The position numbers were made by a program, and so were the translations under genes. Below are positions 1 through 9,380 of a DNA stretch of 64,000 nucleotides, piece by piece. Origin of the DNA: JABDLO01 sp035327565 (lineage in GTDB: Bacteria > Bacteroidota > Bacteroidia > Chitinophagales > Saprospiraceae); assembly GCA_035327565.1 (NCBI GenBank), contig DAOLDB010000004.1, forward strand, positions 61,344 through 125,343, read 5' to 3'. Within the stretch, counting starts at the first letter, position 1. Every line of letters begins with the position of its first letter. The notes beneath the pieces are model-generated. The model searched no databases. It worked only from the letters and a program-made list of their open reading frames with translations, and had not been told where the DNA came from.

Positions 1-928
1 TTTCATAGCGAATATGTCCTGCCTTCATTCCTGTAGGCAAATGAATGATTTCTACGCCGCAATTCACATCTTTATATCGAATAGGTAAATCTCTGAAAAC
101 AGAAGAACTTTTTCTGATCCGTGACAGGCATATAAACAGATAATCTCCCCACTTACACATACCTCTTGCAAATCCAGGGACACGTGTGACAACTTCTTTT
201 TTACCATTTTTCCGGTCGATTTGTACCAATTCACCGGTTGCGGAGGTTAAGAGGAACAGATTTCCATCGTAAATTCGCGGAGAGTGAGGCATAGACAATC
301 CTGATATGATAATTTCGTGGCTTTCGGTGTCTATCACTATTCCACCATTCAAGACATCGTTTCTCCAACCCTTATTAGTATTCGTTTTGCCAAAAGCGGT
401 AACATATTTAGGTTTGTCATTTTCCATTGCCATTCCATTCAAATGACAATGGTCTCTCGCATCTTTGTCATGAATAAAATTCGGCTTCCACACTGGAGTA
501 AAGCTATACTGATCATCCATTAAAGCTATGCAAGAAAATGCAGTGACCACAGCGTACAAGCCCTCCTTTCCCCAATGCATATCATGAATGTCAATTTCTC
601 CGGTATAATAGCAAGCTCTCGGAACAAACAGGGCATCATATTGTCCGGGTTGGGGAGGAAAATAAAAACTGATACCTGAAGCATTAGCTAAAACTATCAA
701 TTCGTCTTTAGTTGCAATTGCCATTTTCCTTCCATCCACAGCCAATCCCATGGCTTTTTTAAAATTTCTGGGCAATTGTATCAATCCTCCTTCTTTTAAG
801 GGGCTTAGAATAATAAGTTTACCCGCCTGATAGGTTGTCAGTGCAAGACTGCATTCCAATTCAGTGAGCAAGGCAGGTACGTTGGGTGAATAGGTGCAAT
901 GTAATGGACTGTAGATATTTTGCGTCAT
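1..928 (-). CDS. TIGR03032/DUF4915-type protein, 3' end cut by window
   Basis: This open frame starts at ATG 926-928 and runs off the left edge after 309 codons without a stop. The translation carries the conserved block I recall for TIGR03032 proteins, including HCHLNGMAM, YVTAFGKT, GWRNDVLNGGIVID, MPHSPRIY and PGFARGMC. The repeated short strands suggest a beta-propeller-like fold, which is inference. The family has no established activity; members often sit beside TPR or glycosyltransferase genes. Here the start overlaps the stop of the TPR glycosyltransferase by four bases (ATGA), so the two are probably translationally coupled and work together. No signal peptide is seen, so it is probably cytoplasmic. 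The family call is fairly firm; the function is unknown. Confidence 0.8.
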   Translation of the reverse strand, partial: MTQNIYSPLHCTYSPNVPALLTELECSLALTTYQAGKLIILSPLKEGGLIQLPRNFKKAMGLAVDGRKMAIATKDELIVLANASGISFYFPPQPGQYDALFVPRACYYTGEIDIHDMHWGKEGLYAVVTAFSCIALMDDQYSFTPVWKPNFIHDKDARDHCHLNGMAMENDKPKYVTAFGKTNTNKGWRNDVLNGGIVIDTESHEIIISGLSMPHSPRIYDGNLFLLTSATGELVQIDRKNGKKEVVTRVPGFARGMCKWGDYLFICLSRIRKSSSVFRDLPIRYKDVNCGVEIIHLPTGMKAGHIRYE

Positions 929-3900
929 GATTGCAAAGAAGAAGTATGGTGAAATGCTTTTAAATAAAAGTTGCGGTATTCTTCAGCTACCTTTTCAATA
1001 TTCCATAATTTATGAATATTATCTTTTAACATAATCAGATAAGTCTCCAGAAAAGCTCTATTGTAAGCAAATTTTATGGCTATGTCAATATATTCTTCTA
1101 AATTGTTAGCCACGCCATCATTAAAGCCCATTTGGCGGTAAGCACTGTAGGTGAATCTTGATCTCTGGGTTTTTCCCTTAAGGGTTACCACCGGTTTTTC
1201 ACATGCCCAGGCATCAAAAATGGAAGTTACCCCATTATAAACCGGAGTATCCAAAACTACAGTTGAAAGATTAAGCCACTGCAAATAACGGTCACCGGAT
1301 AAATATTCGGTAAAGTAAATCCGGTCTGTGAATTGTTCACATTCCCTGTGGATACGATCAATTACCATCTGATTGACCCAATCATTCTTTTCTTTCATAA
1401 AAACCAGATAGCCGTATTTATCCCTGGTGAGGATTTCTTTGATTATGCTATCAAAAATGGGTCTCACCTTCCGCAAACCATGATTACACATATAAATATG
1501 CCCTTGTTCAGGCAAGCCAAAGTCCGAATACTTTATTGAATTACTGTCTAAAACAGGAAGTTGAAGATAAATGGGTAAGTGATCCAGTAAATAAAGTTTT
1601 TCATTGTAATGATGTGCAGAATCCGAAGTTTCCAAAAATTGATTGGAGATGTAATAATCTACATTTTCAATCCCCGATGTTATCGGCAGGCCTAAAGAAG
1701 TACATTGTACCGCCGCCAATCTGAAAAACGGCATAAAATAATTGAAAGCATCTGATCCGATTGCCCAGTAATGAATGATGTTGGCGTTTACATTGTACAA
1801 GTTGATCACTCCTTCATTTAAGTCCGTAAATGAAATAACAGAAACACTTTCGGAACATGTGTTCCGAATGTGTTCGTAGATACTTGACAAACAAAGAATA
1901 ATGATTTCAAAATTTTCTTTGGATAAGTGATCAATAATTCCTTTAAAACACCGGATAAATGTTTCTTCATTATCATTTGTCACCACATATACCAGTTTAA
2001 GTTTATTTCCCTGACTATCGATCCTCTTATTCATTTTTCTGATGGCGGATGAAAATATTGAAGCCATTCCTTTTTTTACCTCCAAAAGATTTTCATCGAG
2101 ATACAAATAATTGGAAGCGGTCATCCAATTTTGCCCGATGATTGTATTCAAATCAGGTACTTTCAAGTCCTTTTTTGAAAGTAAATCGTTTATGTTGCTT
2201 TTCAACCGGTTGAAGATTAATTTCTCCTCTTCCTGATTTCGCATCTGTGGAGGAGAGTAAAGTGCTTTACGAATCCATCCGAAATCGGAGTCTTGTTCTA
2301 TCAAACTGATTTTATCGCAAACTTTTTCAAACTCTTCATATTCTCCTTTTATTTCCAGGAAATTCAATAATGTAGAAAGAGTGCCAATATCATTTGTGTC
2401 CTCTACCCATACCTCTCTGGACCTTTGTTCTACTTCTTTCAAGTACCCATTTTTCATGTCCGTTATAGAGTGTTGATTTTTCCTTTCATCTTTTTCCGGA
2501 CCAGGAGTTTTTTCAATGTCAATGGATTGACTTCCACTTCCTGAAGGTACATACGCAGGATAGCTATTTTCATTGTTTAATTTTATCACTTCAAAGGAAT
2601 CGGTTTTTGATTCTGCTTTTATAAGGGCAGCTTTACTGTCGCTTCTATTTACTAGTGATAAAAAGCAATATTCCAACTCCCTCACTGCCTGGATATCCTC
2701 AAATATTTCAATGCTGCCTTTTTGCATTTGACCAGAAATTTTTTCATAATAATTCTGGTCCCGGGTTAAACGCAAAGCGAACTGGATATACTCTTCAAAG
2801 CTGTTGGCAATAGGTGCGCTTTTAACATTTGCCTGTAGATATGCCGCTGCTCCGTATCTTCCCCGGTGCTGATGCCATAATAATGTAACATATGGTTTTC
2901 CCATTGCAAAAGCATCACATGACGTATTGGCTCCTCCTGTATAATAAAAAGTATCAAGAATCACAGAAGCGCAGTGCATGATTGAAAAATATTCTTGTGT
3001 ATTAAGCCTGTTTAAGACAGTAATTCTGTTTTTATGGTTTTTCAATATTCTTTCGAACCTATCCACTAAAATTTCTATAGCACCGCGTTTTTCAGATCCC
3101 AAAATAACCAGAATCCCCTGGGGGTCTCTTTCCAGGATTTTAGCAAAAACTTCATCCATGTCGGGATGAATTTTGCGAATATTTTGCAAACACAAATAGA
3201 GGTTTTTGTTTTCAGGGAGGTGAAAATAAGACAATGGTAAAAGTGTTTCTGGCAATTGAGGACGGTAATAATAAGTAGGTAATCGTTCGAGCAGAATCAC
3301 TTTTTCAGAGTAATAAGAAGAATAATTTTCCTGTTCTTCCAATGCTTTGCAGCTAATAAAATAATCCATTGCAGGAATACCCGATGTGACCGGCCATCCC
3401 CAGGATGCACATTGGACAGCAGCAGGCTTCAGATAAGGAAGGAAATAATTTAATGAATCAGATCCAACTTCCCAATAGTATAAAATGTCAAATCTCTTTT
3501 TTTGTATGATTTGATGTGCTTTTTCAATTTCATTAGGCACCAACAAAAATTCTACTGAAGAATTCCGAATTTGTGAAGATAGTATTTCAAATCCTAAGGG
3601 GGCTTCACAAATTATAGTGAAATGAAAAAGATCCTTATTAAAATTTTCAATAAAACCTTTCATGCATCGCAAAAAAACACCTTCGTGCTTACCGGTGACT
3701 AACATAGCTATACTGGGTAAGTTTTTATTTCGAACGGTGGTGGAAGTCCTGATCTGTGAAAAATATTTTTCAAAGAAAGCACCAAATTTGGATTTTAGTG
3801 GCAATTCATTTAAGCCTGCATAGGCCAAAGAAAATGGGTAAGTCAATTGGTAAATTGACAGAGTATTTTGTGTGAGTGGTGGTGGTGATTGGACTAACTT

Positions 3901-4710
3901 TTGGAGGGTATTTTCAAGTCTATGTATGTAGTGATCAATCTCTTGTGAATCTTTGAAAATATCGGGCACCAGACATGCAATATGCAATTCCAGCCATCTG
4001 TCTGAAGGGTACTTTTGTTTCAACTTTTGAAGATAGGGTTTTGCTTTACTGTACATTCCCTGTTTGTAGTACAAATGGATCAATTGCAATCCTGATTTTA
4101 GAGCATTTCCAGTCAACTGGTCCCATGCTGTATAAGCCCTTTCAGCTTCCTCCCATTGCTTAAGATACTCATGCATGGATCCTTTGTTTTGCCAGGCATC
4201 CGCGTAAGTAGGCTGAATTTGAACACAATTATCAAACTTTTCCAACGCTTCACTATGCCTGCCCAATTTGTGGAGGGCGTTTCCCCAATTAAAAAATGCT
4301 CTCAAATGAAAAGGGTCCTTATCAATTACATTTTTAAAATGGGGAATAGACTGAGCTACCTTTCCAATAGTAGATAAGGCGGTAGCTAAATTTAATCTTG
4401 CTTCAAGGAAATCAGGGGACAATTTTAAGGCTAACCGGTACTGAGTTATCGCATCTTTCCATCTTCCCAGTCGACTCAAAATCAATCCCAGATTATTGTA
4501 ATACATAGGGTGAATACGTTTTTGCAACGCCATTTCAACCCATTTAAGCCCTTCTTCAAGTTTGCCGGTTTGACTTTTGATCAACCCCAATAAATGGAGG
4601 GAGTCAGCATGGTGTGGATTCTGTTTGATGCACAGAGTAATCAGAGACTCTGCTTGCACTAAGTCTCCACGCTTCATTGCATTCTGTGCTTCAATAAATA
4701 CCTGTTGCAA
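925..4710 (-). CDS. TPR protein with two OGT/SPINDLY-like glycosyltransferase regions
   Basis: The protein has 1261 residues. Residues 1-250 are tetratricopeptide repeats. Residues about 332-690 resemble the GT41 (O-GlcNAc transferase/SPINDLY) catalytic region, with FDILYYWEVGSDSLNYF, AAVQCASWGWPVTSG, IRKIHPDM and a donor-site block around TGGANTSCDAF. After a charged linker (about 690-760) a second, diverged copy occupies about 903-1250, with IIHYWAIGSDAFNYF, AAVQCTSLGLPITSG, LRKVRPIF and NGVTSIFDAW. It probably glycosylates proteins or an envelope polymer in the cytoplasm; donor and acceptor are unknown. The longest frame begins with TTG at 4710, kept because it completes the first TPR helix; the first ATG is at 4677. 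It is coupled to the downstream TIGR03032 gene. Confidence 0.85.
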   Translation of the reverse strand: MQQVFIEAQNAMKRGDLVQAESLITLCIKQNPHHADSLHLLGLIKSQTGKLEEGLKWVEMALQKRIHPMYYNNLGLILSRLGRWKDAITQYRLALKLSPDFLEARLNLATALSTIGKVAQSIPHFKNVIDKDPFHLRAFFNWGNALHKLGRHSEALEKFDNCVQIQPTYADAWQNKGSMHEYLKQWEEAERAYTAWDQLTGNALKSGLQLIHLYYKQGMYSKAKPYLQKLKQKYPSDRWLELHIACLVPDIFKDSQEIDHYIHRLENTLQKLVQSPPPLTQNTLSIYQLTYPFSLAYAGLNELPLKSKFGAFFEKYFSQIRTSTTVRNKNLPSIAMLVTGKHEGVFLRCMKGFIENFNKDLFHFTIICEAPLGFEILSSQIRNSSVEFLLVPNEIEKAHQIIQKKRFDILYYWEVGSDSLNYFLPYLKPAAVQCASWGWPVTSGIPAMDYFISCKALEEQENYSSYYSEKVILLERLPTYYYRPQLPETLLPLSYFHLPENKNLYLCLQNIRKIHPDMDEVFAKILERDPQGILVILGSEKRGAIEILVDRFERILKNHKNRITVLNRLNTQEYFSIMHCASVILDTFYYTGGANTSCDAFAMGKPYVTLLWHQHRGRYGAAAYLQANVKSAPIANSFEEYIQFALRLTRDQNYYEKISGQMQKGSIEIFEDIQAVRELEYCFLSLVNRSDSKAALIKAESKTDSFEVIKLNNENSYPAYVPSGSGSQSIDIEKTPGPEKDERKNQHSITDMKNGYLKEVEQRSREVWVEDTNDIGTLSTLLNFLEIKGEYEEFEKVCDKISLIEQDSDFGWIRKALYSPPQMRNQEEEKLIFNRLKSNINDLLSKKDLKVPDLNTIIGQNWMTASNYLYLDENLLEVKKGMASIFSSAIRKMNKRIDSQGNKLKLVYVVTNDNEETFIRCFKGIIDHLSKENFEIIILCLSSIYEHIRNTCSESVSVISFTDLNEGVINLYNVNANIIHYWAIGSDAFNYFMPFFRLAAVQCTSLGLPITSGIENVDYYISNQFLETSDSAHHYNEKLYLLDHLPIYLQLPVLDSNSIKYSDFGLPEQGHIYMCNHGLRKVRPIFDSIIKEILTRDKYGYLVFMKEKNDWVNQMVIDRIHRECEQFTDRIYFTEYLSGDRYLQWLNLSTVVLDTPVYNGVTSIFDAWACEKPVVTLKGKTQRSRFTYSAYRQMGFNDGVANNLEEYIDIAIKFAYNRAFLETYLIMLKDNIHKLWNIEKVAEEYRNFYLKAFHHTSSLQS

Positions 4711-4783
4711 TAATTTTTTATGCTAATATAGCCTCAGACAGATTGCAATGGATAAAAACAGGCATTAAATTATTCAAACGTGA

Positions 4784-6088
4784 TCAATATCTGTAGTAAT
4801 CAGGTTTGTAAGGTCCCTGGGGTTGCACCCCAATATATTCAGCTTGTTCCGTTGATAATTCTTCCAACTCAACTCCAATTTTTTCCAGGTGCAACCGGGC
4901 GACCATTTCATCCAAATGTTTGGGAAGAGTATATACTTTATTGTTGTATTGTGCTGAATTTTTCCATAGTTCGATTTGAGCTAAAACTTGGTTGGTAAAA
5001 GAATTGGACATCACAAAAGAAGGATGACCTGTGGCACAACCCAGATTAACCAATCGACCCTCAGCCAGCAAGATTACATCTTTGCCGTCAATGGTATACA
5101 AATCAACTTGTGGTTTAATCTGTGTCCGGGCATGTCCGTAATTTTTCTTTAGCCAGGACACATCGATTTCATTGTCAAAATGACCTATGTTGCAAACAAT
5201 AGCTTTGTCCTTCATGGCTCTGAAATGTTTTTCTGTAACAATATTCTTGTTGCCGGTGGCAGTTACAATAATGTCTGCCTCCTTTATAGCATTATCCATT
5301 TTTTTCACTGCAAACCCATCCATAGCCGCCTGCAAAGCACATATGGGATCAATTTCTGTGACAATTACTCTGCAACCTGCTCCTCTCAAGGATGCAGCTG
5401 AACCCTTCCCTACATCACCATATCCAGCGACTACAGCGACTTTTCCTGCCATCATTATGTCAGTAGCTCTCCTGATGGCATCCACGCAAGATTCTTTACA
5501 TCCGTATTTGTTGTCGAATTTTGACTTCGTTACGGAATCATTGATATTAATAGCCGGCATTGGTAGAGTGCCACGCTTTTCTCTTTCATACAATCGGTGT
5601 ACTCCTGTTGTGGTTTCTTCACTTAATCCTTTAATGCCCTTTACCAGTTCCGGATATTTATCCAGCACCACATTGGTTAAATCGCCGCCATCGTCCAATA
5701 TGAGATTTAAAGGCTTCCCTCCATCAAAAGCAAAAAGTGTTTGTTCAATACACCACCAAAACTCTTCTTCACTCATCCCTTTCCATGCAAATACCGGGAT
5801 TCCTTTAGCAGCTATAGCTGCTGCTGCATGATCCTGTGTGGAAAAAATATTACATGATGACCATGATACCTCTGCACCCAGGTCCATTAAGGTTTCAATC
5901 AAAACCGCAGTCTGGATCGTCATGTGCAGACATCCTGCAATTCGGGCACCTTTTAATGGTTTTGAATCGCCATATTGTTTTCTGAGCGCTATTAATCCAG
6001 GCATTTCCGCTTCAGCCAGGGAAATTTCATTTCGTCCCCACTCTGCCAAATCAATATCCTTTACTTTAAATTTTTCAGTTGCTAACAT
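4784..6088 (-). CDS. ahcY: adenosylhomocysteinase (S-adenosylhomocysteine hydrolase)
   Basis: This enzyme splits S-adenosylhomocysteine reversibly into adenosine and homocysteine, clearing the product inhibitor of methyltransferases. The 434-residue protein is full length for the family. It shows the substrate-site segments CLHMTIQTAVLIETL, LDDGGD, EETTTGVHRL and NDSVTKSKFDN, the NAD-binding loop GYGDVGKG, and the C-terminal KPDYYRY that completes the neighbouring subunit's cofactor site. It starts at ATG 6088, about 46 bases after a good TAnnTTTG promoter. It is divergent from the aconitase gene. The TPR glycosyltransferase lies 73 bases downstream on the same strand. Confidence 0.97.
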   Translation of the reverse strand: MLATEKFKVKDIDLAEWGRNEISLAEAEMPGLIALRKQYGDSKPLKGARIAGCLHMTIQTAVLIETLMDLGAEVSWSSCNIFSTQDHAAAAIAAKGIPVFAWKGMSEEEFWWCIEQTLFAFDGGKPLNLILDDGGDLTNVVLDKYPELVKGIKGLSEETTTGVHRLYEREKRGTLPMPAININDSVTKSKFDNKYGCKESCVDAIRRATDIMMAGKVAVVAGYGDVGKGSAASLRGAGCRVIVTEIDPICALQAAMDGFAVKKMDNAIKEADIIVTATGNKNIVTEKHFRAMKDKAIVCNIGHFDNEIDVSWLKKNYGHARTQIKPQVDLYTIDGKDVILLAEGRLVNLGCATGHPSFVMSNSFTNQVLAQIELWKNSAQYNNKVYTLPKHLDEMVARLHLEKIGVELEELSTEQAEYIGVQPQGPYKPDYYRY

Positions 6089-6133
6089 ATGGGTATATTT
6101 TATTTTAATCTTTTACTTTCATTTTGAGTTGTG

Positions 6134-6161
6134 CAAAGATAAGCTATTTTTTTTAAGCCAA
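6134..6161 (-). promoter_or_regulatory. Bacteroidota-type promoter of ahcY
   Basis: Read on the minus strand, TTG (6159-6161) is followed by 17 bases and then TATCTTTG (6134-6141), matching the Bacteroidota -33 TTG / -7 TAnnTTTG pattern. It lies 46 bases before the ahcY start. Confidence 0.65.
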
Positions 6162-6335
6162 CTGTATTAGAAAAACGTCCCTTTATTGCGTTTTCGTTTT
6201 GATTTCATCTTTTGTGGTAAAGATTAAACGCAAGGCTTAGGATCTCATTATTCTTTTATGGTAATTCCATTACTAACTTTTGTCTGTTTAAAACCGATTA
6301 CCTTCAGTGCTGTTTCCTAATTATGAGCTTTTTTA

Positions 6336-6343
6336 TAGCTTTG
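6336..6343 (+). promoter_or_regulatory. -7 element of the aconitase promoter
   Basis: TAGCTTTG matches the Bacteroidota -7 consensus TAnnTTTG and lies 37 bases before the aconitase ATG. The -33 element is not clear. Confidence 0.55.
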
Positions 6344-6380
6344 CACTCCTTCATTTACTAACCCTCAAAAGAGTAAAAGT

Positions 6381-8651
6381 ATGCCATTTGATATAGAAAT
6401 GATCCGCAAGCACTATTCGAACTATGCCAGCAAAGTAAACCAGGCTAAGAAAGTGTTAAACAGACCCCTTACTTTATCTGAAAAAATTCTTTATGCCCAT
6501 CTTCATGTAGATTCTCCTCTTCAGAATTATGAACGAGGGAAAGATTATGTTTTTTTTGCACCGGATCGCGTGGCCATGCAGGATGCCACCGCGCAGATGG
6601 CTCTGCTTCAATTTATGATGGCAGGAAAAGAAAAAGTGGCGGTACCCAGTACGGTGCACTGTGATCATTTGATTCAAGCGGAAGTTGGTGCAGAAGAAGA
6701 TCTGAAAGGAGCTTTGAATATCAATAGTGAAGTATTTGCTTTTCTGCAATCGGTTTCTAATAAATATGGAATTGGCTTTTGGAAACCCGGAGCCGGTATC
6801 ATACACCAGGTAGTATTGGAAAACTATGCATTTCCAGGAGGAATGATGATTGGTACTGATTCTCATACTCCCAATGCCGGGGGCTTAGGAATGGTAGCCA
6901 TTGGTGTTGGAGGTGCTGATGCAGTGGATGTAATGGTAGGGATGGCATGGGAACTGAAAATGCCCAAACTCATTGGTGTAAAACTCACGGGAAATTTAAG
7001 CGGATGGTCTTCCCCCAAAGATGTTATTCTAAAAGTAGCAGAAATTCTTACTGTAAAAGGTGGAACCGGAGCGATTGTAGAATATTTTGGTGCAGGCTCC
7101 ATCAGTTTATCATGTACGGGCAAAGGCACTATTTGCAACATGGGTGCAGAAATTGGCGCAACTACTTCCACTTTTGGATACGATGAGTCAATGAGCCGTT
7201 ATCTTCGTGCTACCGGAAGGGCTGAGATTGCTGATATGGCAGATTCACTCACTCCCTATTTAACTGGAGATCCTGAATGCTATGAACATCCTGAAAAATA
7301 CTTTGATCAGGTCATTGAAATTGATCTGTCAACACTTGAGCCTCTAATTAACGGCCCATTTACTCCTGATTTGGCGACTCCGGTTTCAGAGTTGAAAGAA
7401 AAGGCTTTGGCTAATGATTGGCCGTTGGAACTTGAATATTGTCTCATTGGTTCATGTACCAATTCGTCATATGAGGATATTACCAGGGCAGCATCCATTG
7501 CAAAACAAGCCGTAGAATACGGTATAAAACCCAAATCTCAACTTACCATAACTCCGGGTTCTGAGCAAGTGCGGTATACATTGGAAAGAGATGGGGTATT
7601 GGAAACCTTGAATAAAATGGGAGCTAAAGTCTTTGCCAATGCCTGTGGTCCTTGTATTGGTCAGTGGGCAAGGGCTGGCGCCAGTAAAAAAGAAAAAAAC
7701 AGCATCCTCCATTCTTTTAATCGAAATTTTTCAAAAAGAGCGGATGGAAATCCTAATACACACGCTTTTGTAGCATCTCCTGAAATAGTCACAGCAGTAG
7801 CGCTTTCCGGGAAACTCGGGTTCAATCCCATGACGGATATGCTTACCACAGAAGATGGAAGAGAAGTCAAATTAACCCCCCCTGTTGGATTTGAATTGCC
7901 CCCTTCCGGATTTGGGGTGGAAGACGCCGGCTATATTGCACCTGAAGAAGACGGTTCAGGCGTGGAAGTGAGAGTGGAGTCCCATTCTGATCGGTTGCAG
8001 CTATTGACACCATTTAACCCTATAACTCAGAAAGATCTTGAAGAAAACAGAATTCTGATTAAAGTTAAAGGCAAATGTACCACCGATCATATATCTATGG
8101 CAGGACCATGGCTCCAGTACCGCGGGCATCTGGAAAATATATCCAATAACACATTTATCGGAGCAATAAATTATTTTAATGGAGAAGCCAACAAGGTGTT
8201 GAATTTTATCAATAACGAATACCTTTCAGTACCAGATTCTGCTCGTTTGTATCAGGCCAATGGTATGGGTACAGTAGTTTTTGGAGAGGATAATTATGGA
8301 GAGGGATCTTCCCGCGAGCATGCTGCCATGCAGCCTCGATTTCTTGGAGTAAATGCAGTAATAGTTAAATCCTTTGCAAGAATACACGAAACCAATTTGA
8401 AAAAACAGGGAATGCTGGCGCTGACTTTTCTAAATCCGGCAGATTATGATAAAATCAGACAGGATGATACAATTTCCATTTTGGGGTTTAACCAAATGAC
8501 TCCAGGGAAAGCATTAACAGTTTTGTTAAAACATGCAGATGGAACAGAAGACCGCTTTGATGTTTCACATACATACAACAATGCACAGATTCAATGGGTC
8601 AAAGCAGGTTCAGCATTGAATCTGATTCGTGAAAATTTGAGAAATTCATAA
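6381..8651 (+). CDS. acn: aconitate hydratase, mitochondrial-like type
   Basis: Aconitase interconverts citrate and isocitrate in the TCA cycle, using a [4Fe-4S] cluster. The 756-residue sequence has HCDHLIQAEVG and GTDSHTPNAGGLGM near the N-terminus. The cluster cysteines are in GSCTNSSYEDI and ACGPCIGQW. The C-terminal swivel domain contains CTTDHISMAGPW and GEGSSREHAAMQPR. Length and sequence fit the mitochondrial-type (ACO2-like) group common in Bacteroidota rather than the longer AcnA/IRP group. It appears to be a single-gene unit with its own upstream -7 box; mscL follows after 142 bases. Confidence 0.95.
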   Translation: MPFDIEMIRKHYSNYASKVNQAKKVLNRPLTLSEKILYAHLHVDSPLQNYERGKDYVFFAPDRVAMQDATAQMALLQFMMAGKEKVAVPSTVHCDHLIQAEVGAEEDLKGALNINSEVFAFLQSVSNKYGIGFWKPGAGIIHQVVLENYAFPGGMMIGTDSHTPNAGGLGMVAIGVGGADAVDVMVGMAWELKMPKLIGVKLTGNLSGWSSPKDVILKVAEILTVKGGTGAIVEYFGAGSISLSCTGKGTICNMGAEIGATTSTFGYDESMSRYLRATGRAEIADMADSLTPYLTGDPECYEHPEKYFDQVIEIDLSTLEPLINGPFTPDLATPVSELKEKALANDWPLELEYCLIGSCTNSSYEDITRAASIAKQAVEYGIKPKSQLTITPGSEQVRYTLERDGVLETLNKMGAKVFANACGPCIGQWARAGASKKEKNSILHSFNRNFSKRADGNPNTHAFVASPEIVTAVALSGKLGFNPMTDMLTTEDGREVKLTPPVGFELPPSGFGVEDAGYIAPEEDGSGVEVRVESHSDRLQLLTPFNPITQKDLEENRILIKVKGKCTTDHISMAGPWLQYRGHLENISNNTFIGAINYFNGEANKVLNFINNEYLSVPDSARLYQANGMGTVVFGEDNYGEGSSREHAAMQPRFLGVNAVIVKSFARIHETNLKKQGMLALTFLNPADYDKIRQDDTISILGFNQMTPGKALTVLLKHADGTEDRFDVSHTYNNAQIQWVKAGSALNLIRENLRNS

Positions 8652-8793
8652 AGTTGGGGTATTTATAATTTTCAGCTAGATTCTTTTGAAATCAGAATTT
8701 TGAAAATAGTAATTGCAATTCATATTTACAAGGATTCATTCATTTTGTTATTTTTATTCTGATATAGTAATTCATTACTTTAAAACGAAAATT

Positions 8794-9186
8794 ATGATCA
8801 AGGAATTCAGAGACTTTATTATGAGGGGCAATGTCCTCGATTTGGCCGTTGCTGTTATCATTGCAGGAGCATTTGGTAAAATTGTCGGCTCTTTTACAGA
8901 GGATATATTAATGCCTCCCATTGGAATGATCCTGGGAAATATGGATTTTACAGATTTGAAAATTGTTTTGCAGGCTGCAAGTGGGGATATACCTGAAGTT
9001 GCCATCCGCTGGGGTCAATTGGTGACCTATATTATTGATTTTTTAATCATTGCATTTGTATTATTTATGATTATTAAAGCATATAACCGGTTAAATGCCA
9101 AACCAGAACCGGCACCGGCACCCCCTGCAGGCCCTACAGAAAAGGATCTACTGACTGAAATCAGAGATTTACTGAAAAAGGGATAA
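8794..9186 (+). CDS. mscL: large-conductance mechanosensitive channel
   Basis: MscL opens a wide pore in the inner membrane under tension and protects cells from hypo-osmotic shock. The 130-residue protein begins MIKEFRDFIMRGNVLDLAV, the usual N-terminal amphipathic helix running into TM1 (about 14-45). TM2 is about residues 70-98. A short Pro/Ala-rich linker (PEPAPAPPAG) precedes the C-terminal helix LLTEIRDLLKK. The open frame extends upstream from a TTG at 8713, but that 27-residue extension is not part of the family, so ATG 8794 was chosen. A terminator follows the gene. Confidence 0.95.
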   Translation: MIKEFRDFIMRGNVLDLAVAVIIAGAFGKIVGSFTEDILMPPIGMILGNMDFTDLKIVLQAASGDIPEVAIRWGQLVTYIIDFLIIAFVLFMIIKAYNRLNAKPEPAPAPPAGPTEKDLLTEIRDLLKKG

Positions 9187-9206
9187 AATTCAATGTATAC
9201 TTTTAG

Positions 9207-9266
9207 AAAAGGAGTCAAACTACAGTAATTACTATTTGATTTTGGTTGCGTTTGGCTCCTTTTTTT
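9207..9266 (+). terminator. intrinsic terminator after mscL
   Basis: AAAAGGAGTCAAAC (9207-9220) pairs with GTTTGGCTCCTTTT (9250-9263) with one G-T wobble, leaving a 29-base loop and ending in a T run. It follows the mscL stop by 20 bases. Confidence 0.7.
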
Positions 9267-9380
9267 ATTAGAGTGGGGATGTGGAATTTGGGAAAATAGT
9301 TAATTTTTTCCTAATTCCTTATCGCTTTAAAGCAAAATGAACGCTTGCAAGTTGAAATAGAGAACCAAAATCAAATCTTT

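Noticed and set aside
5187..5831. 214-codon plus-strand frame inside ahcY
   Set aside because: It is antisense to a strongly conserved enzyme and resembles no family.
8713..8793. 27-codon TTG-started extension of mscL
   Set aside because: The family starts exactly at MIKEF; the extension has no similarity.
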